Part shown: piece by piece, positions 62,701-64,000 of the stretch | Layout: each line of letters starts with the position of its first letter | Position numbering within the stretch: the first letter of the stretch is position 1 | Program-made: the position numbers and the translations under genes | NCBI RefSeq assembly: GCF_041381155.1 | Contig: NC_091140.1 | Coordinates: 22,968,864 to 23,032,863 of the forward strand | Origin: Argopecten irradians | Taxonomy: Eukaryota > Mollusca > Bivalvia > Pectinida > Pectinidae | DNA length: 64,000 bases | Direction of reading: 5' to 3' | Notes under the pieces: generated by a model | Databases searched by the model: none | Seen by the model: only the letters and a program-made list of their open reading frames with translations | What the model was told of the DNA's origin: nothing

Positions 62701-64000
62701 GACACTTCCCATTCCTCCTTTACTCTGCTCGTCTCCTTCCGTATACCCTGGACTATGTGGGAACACACCTACAAACATCCACATCAATATCACTATAATA
62801 TCATGACTTTCTTACGGAAACAACTACAATGTAGACACTGTAAATCAACTTATAAGACACTGTAAATCAACTTATTTTCGTGGGGAATTAATTTTCCATT
62901 TTCATGGCCAACAACTTTTTCAACTAAATATTTTTTGCGGCAGTTTATTTTGATGAATTCTTATCACACAGGAGATACATGAAAATAAATCACATCTGTA
63001 TATAAAATGGCTTACAGTACATTTAGAGGAAGTGATCATACTCCAGAAAACAGATTTGGAAAGCCGACTTTTAAGACAATGACATTGTAGAATGCTGGTT
63101 GTACCTGTTTTTGAAGATGAGAGAGTTTGCCGCTGTATTTATCTGTTTTTGAAGATGAGAGAGTTTGCCGCTGTATTTATCTGTTTATGTAGATGAGAGA
63201 GTTTGCCGCTGTATTTATCTGATTTTGTAGATGAGAGAGTTTGCCTCTGTATTTACCTGTTTTTGTAGATGAGAGAGTTTGCCACTGCAACTAAACAGAA
63301 TGCCGACCATGTGGTATTTACCTGTTTTTGTAGATGAGAGAGTTTGCCGCTGTATTTACCTGTTTTTGTAGATGAGAGAGTTTGCCGCTGTATTTATCTG
63401 TTTTTGAAGATGAGAGAGTTTGCCGCTGTATTTACCTGTTTTTGTAGATGAGAGAGTGTGCTGCTGTATTTACCTGTTTTTGTAGATGAGAGAGTTTGCT
63501 GCTGTATTTATCTGATTTTGAAGATGAGAGAGTTTGCCGCTGTATTTATCTGTTTTTGTAGATGAGAGAGAGTTTGCCTCTGTATTTACCTGTTTTTGTA
63601 GATGAGAGAGTTTGCTGCTGTATTTACCTGTTTTTGTAGATGAGAGAGTTTGCCGCTGTATTTACCTGTTTTTGTAGATGAGAGAGTTTGCCGCTGTATT
63701 TACCTGTTTTTGTAGATGAGAGAGTTTGCCGCTGTATTTACCTGTTTTTGTAGATGAGAGAGTTTGCCGCTGTATTTACCTGTTTTTGTAGATGAGAGAG
63801 TTTGCCGCTGTATTTACCTGTTTTTGTAGATGAGAGAGTTTGCCGCTGTATTTACCTGTTTTTGTAGATGAGAGAGTTTGCCGCTGTATTTTACCTGTTT
63901 TTGTAGATAGAGAGTTTGCCGCTGTATTTATCTGTTTTTGTAGATGAGAGAGTTTGCCGCTGTATTTACCTGTTTTTGTAGATGAGAGAGTTTGCCGCTG
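53751..64000 (-). CDS. MYCBP2: E3 ubiquitin ligase MYCBP2 (PHR/Highwire/RPM-1), C-terminal part
   Basis: Fifteen exons in transcript order: 62768-62668, 62367-62217, 60570-60284, 59978-59891, 59646-59527, 59219-59112, 58848-58720, 56939-56813, 56515-56406, 56019-55828, 55498-55391, 55190-54981, 54667-54560, 54256-54091, 53866-53751. Every junction keeps frame, giving 706 codons to the stop after [15 protein letters not shown]2 is a giant neuronal ligase acting in axon growth and synapse control. Landmarks in this fragment: zinc-binding cysteines near residues 286-328 ([16 protein letters not shown]); RING from about 456 ([22 protein letters not shown]); then the Cys-rich relay region at 578-706 ([46 protein letters not shown]). 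Known family chemistry is a RING-Cys-relay that esterifies Thr/Ser; the cysteine-rich segments are all present. The upstream exon is in or beyond the 38-bp array, so the 5' part lies outside. Two introns hold arrays built from exon ends. Confidence 0.93.
56940..58719. other. MYCBP2 intron of 1.8 kb, no other feature
   Basis: Intron between exons 58848-58720 and 56939-56813. The sequence is AT-rich. No nested gene, RNA or bounded transposon was recognised; a CRE-like TGACGTCA is present near 57729 and 57757 but has no supporting context. Confidence 0.5.
61229..62345 (-). repeat. 139-bp array made of a MYCBP2 exon end plus its splice donor, 8 copies
   Basis: Each unit holds, on the minus strand, the last 107 or so bases of exon 62367-62217 ([20 protein letters not shown], then [12 protein letters not shown]), then CAG|GTAAGGAGTACTAGTATT and TGTCTGTGGTGCTAGCC leading into the next unit. 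The highest-coordinate copy is the true exon: only it is preceded by an acceptor (GTTAACAG) and the N-terminal residues [10 protein letters not shown]. Seven further copies lie downstream in the intron. By eye six copies keep GT at the donor; the copies at about 61240 and 62075 have AT. The unit length is 1 mod 3, so using a later donor shifts the frame and meets a stop. Confidence 0.93.
63105..64000 (-). repeat. 38-bp array, each unit ending in CAG|GTAAAT
   Basis: About 23 head-to-tail copies, continuing past the window edge. On the minus strand a unit is GTAAATACAGCGGCAAACTC then TCTCATCTACAAAAACAG. Read in the frame of the next MYCBP2 exon ([12 protein letters not shown]) the unit encodes [11 protein letters not shown], which would be the end of the preceding exon, so each junction looks like a coding exon end with its donor. 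About 16 junctions carry GT and 7 carry AT. One spacer unit (about 63290-63320) is unrelated. Which copy is the real exon end is not resolved here. Confidence 0.88.

Overview
The window looks like nuclear DNA of a lophotrochozoan animal, most likely a bivalve mollusc and possibly a scallop. It is AT-rich, its genes are split by GT-AG introns, and it is crowded with minisatellites, TTAA- and TA-flanked MITEs, tRNA-derived SINEs and decayed LINEs. The SINE type and the many TTAAAG-ended MITEs match what I know of bivalve genomes. The species call is inference.

Layout: (1) 1-5084 holds a 43-bp satellite, then the last two coding exons of an MFSD6-type transporter on the + strand, with a 39-bp satellite in the intron between them. 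(2) 5085-12220 has no recognisable gene and contains a 22-bp satellite and MITEs. (3) 12221-24328 carries two tandem minus-strand copies of EMC7, the ER membrane complex subunit 7. Copy B (22698-24328) is canonical. Copy A (12221-18267) has a much longer charged tail and a 25-bp palindromic satellite in its last intron. (4) 24329-35973 is a transposon graveyard: TA-flanked elements sharing one terminal sequence, two LINE reverse-transcriptase relics, SINEs, and a 2.5-kb foldback element containing a 116-bp perfect palindrome. (5) 35974-46167 is a complete second MFSD6-type gene of four coding exons (647 aa) on the + strand. (6) 46168-53750 is intergenic with a SINE and several inverted-repeat elements. 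(7) 53751-64000 on the minus strand is the C-terminal part of MYCBP2 (PHR / Highwire / RPM-1), the giant neuronal RING-Cys-relay E3 ligase. Fifteen exons join in frame to 706 codons ending at the natural stop; the 5' part lies beyond the window.

The most unusual signal is in MYCBP2. Two different minisatellites in neighbouring introns are each built from the 3' end of a coding exon plus its splice donor. One is a 139-bp unit in 8 copies, the other a 38-bp unit in about 23 copies. Together they place roughly 30 candidate 5' splice sites in the gene, and in some copies GT has become AT. I found no prokaryotic operons, CRISPR arrays, rRNA genes or convincing functional tRNA genes. All exon borders were read by eye from splice consensus, reading frame and remembered family similarity, with no alignment run.
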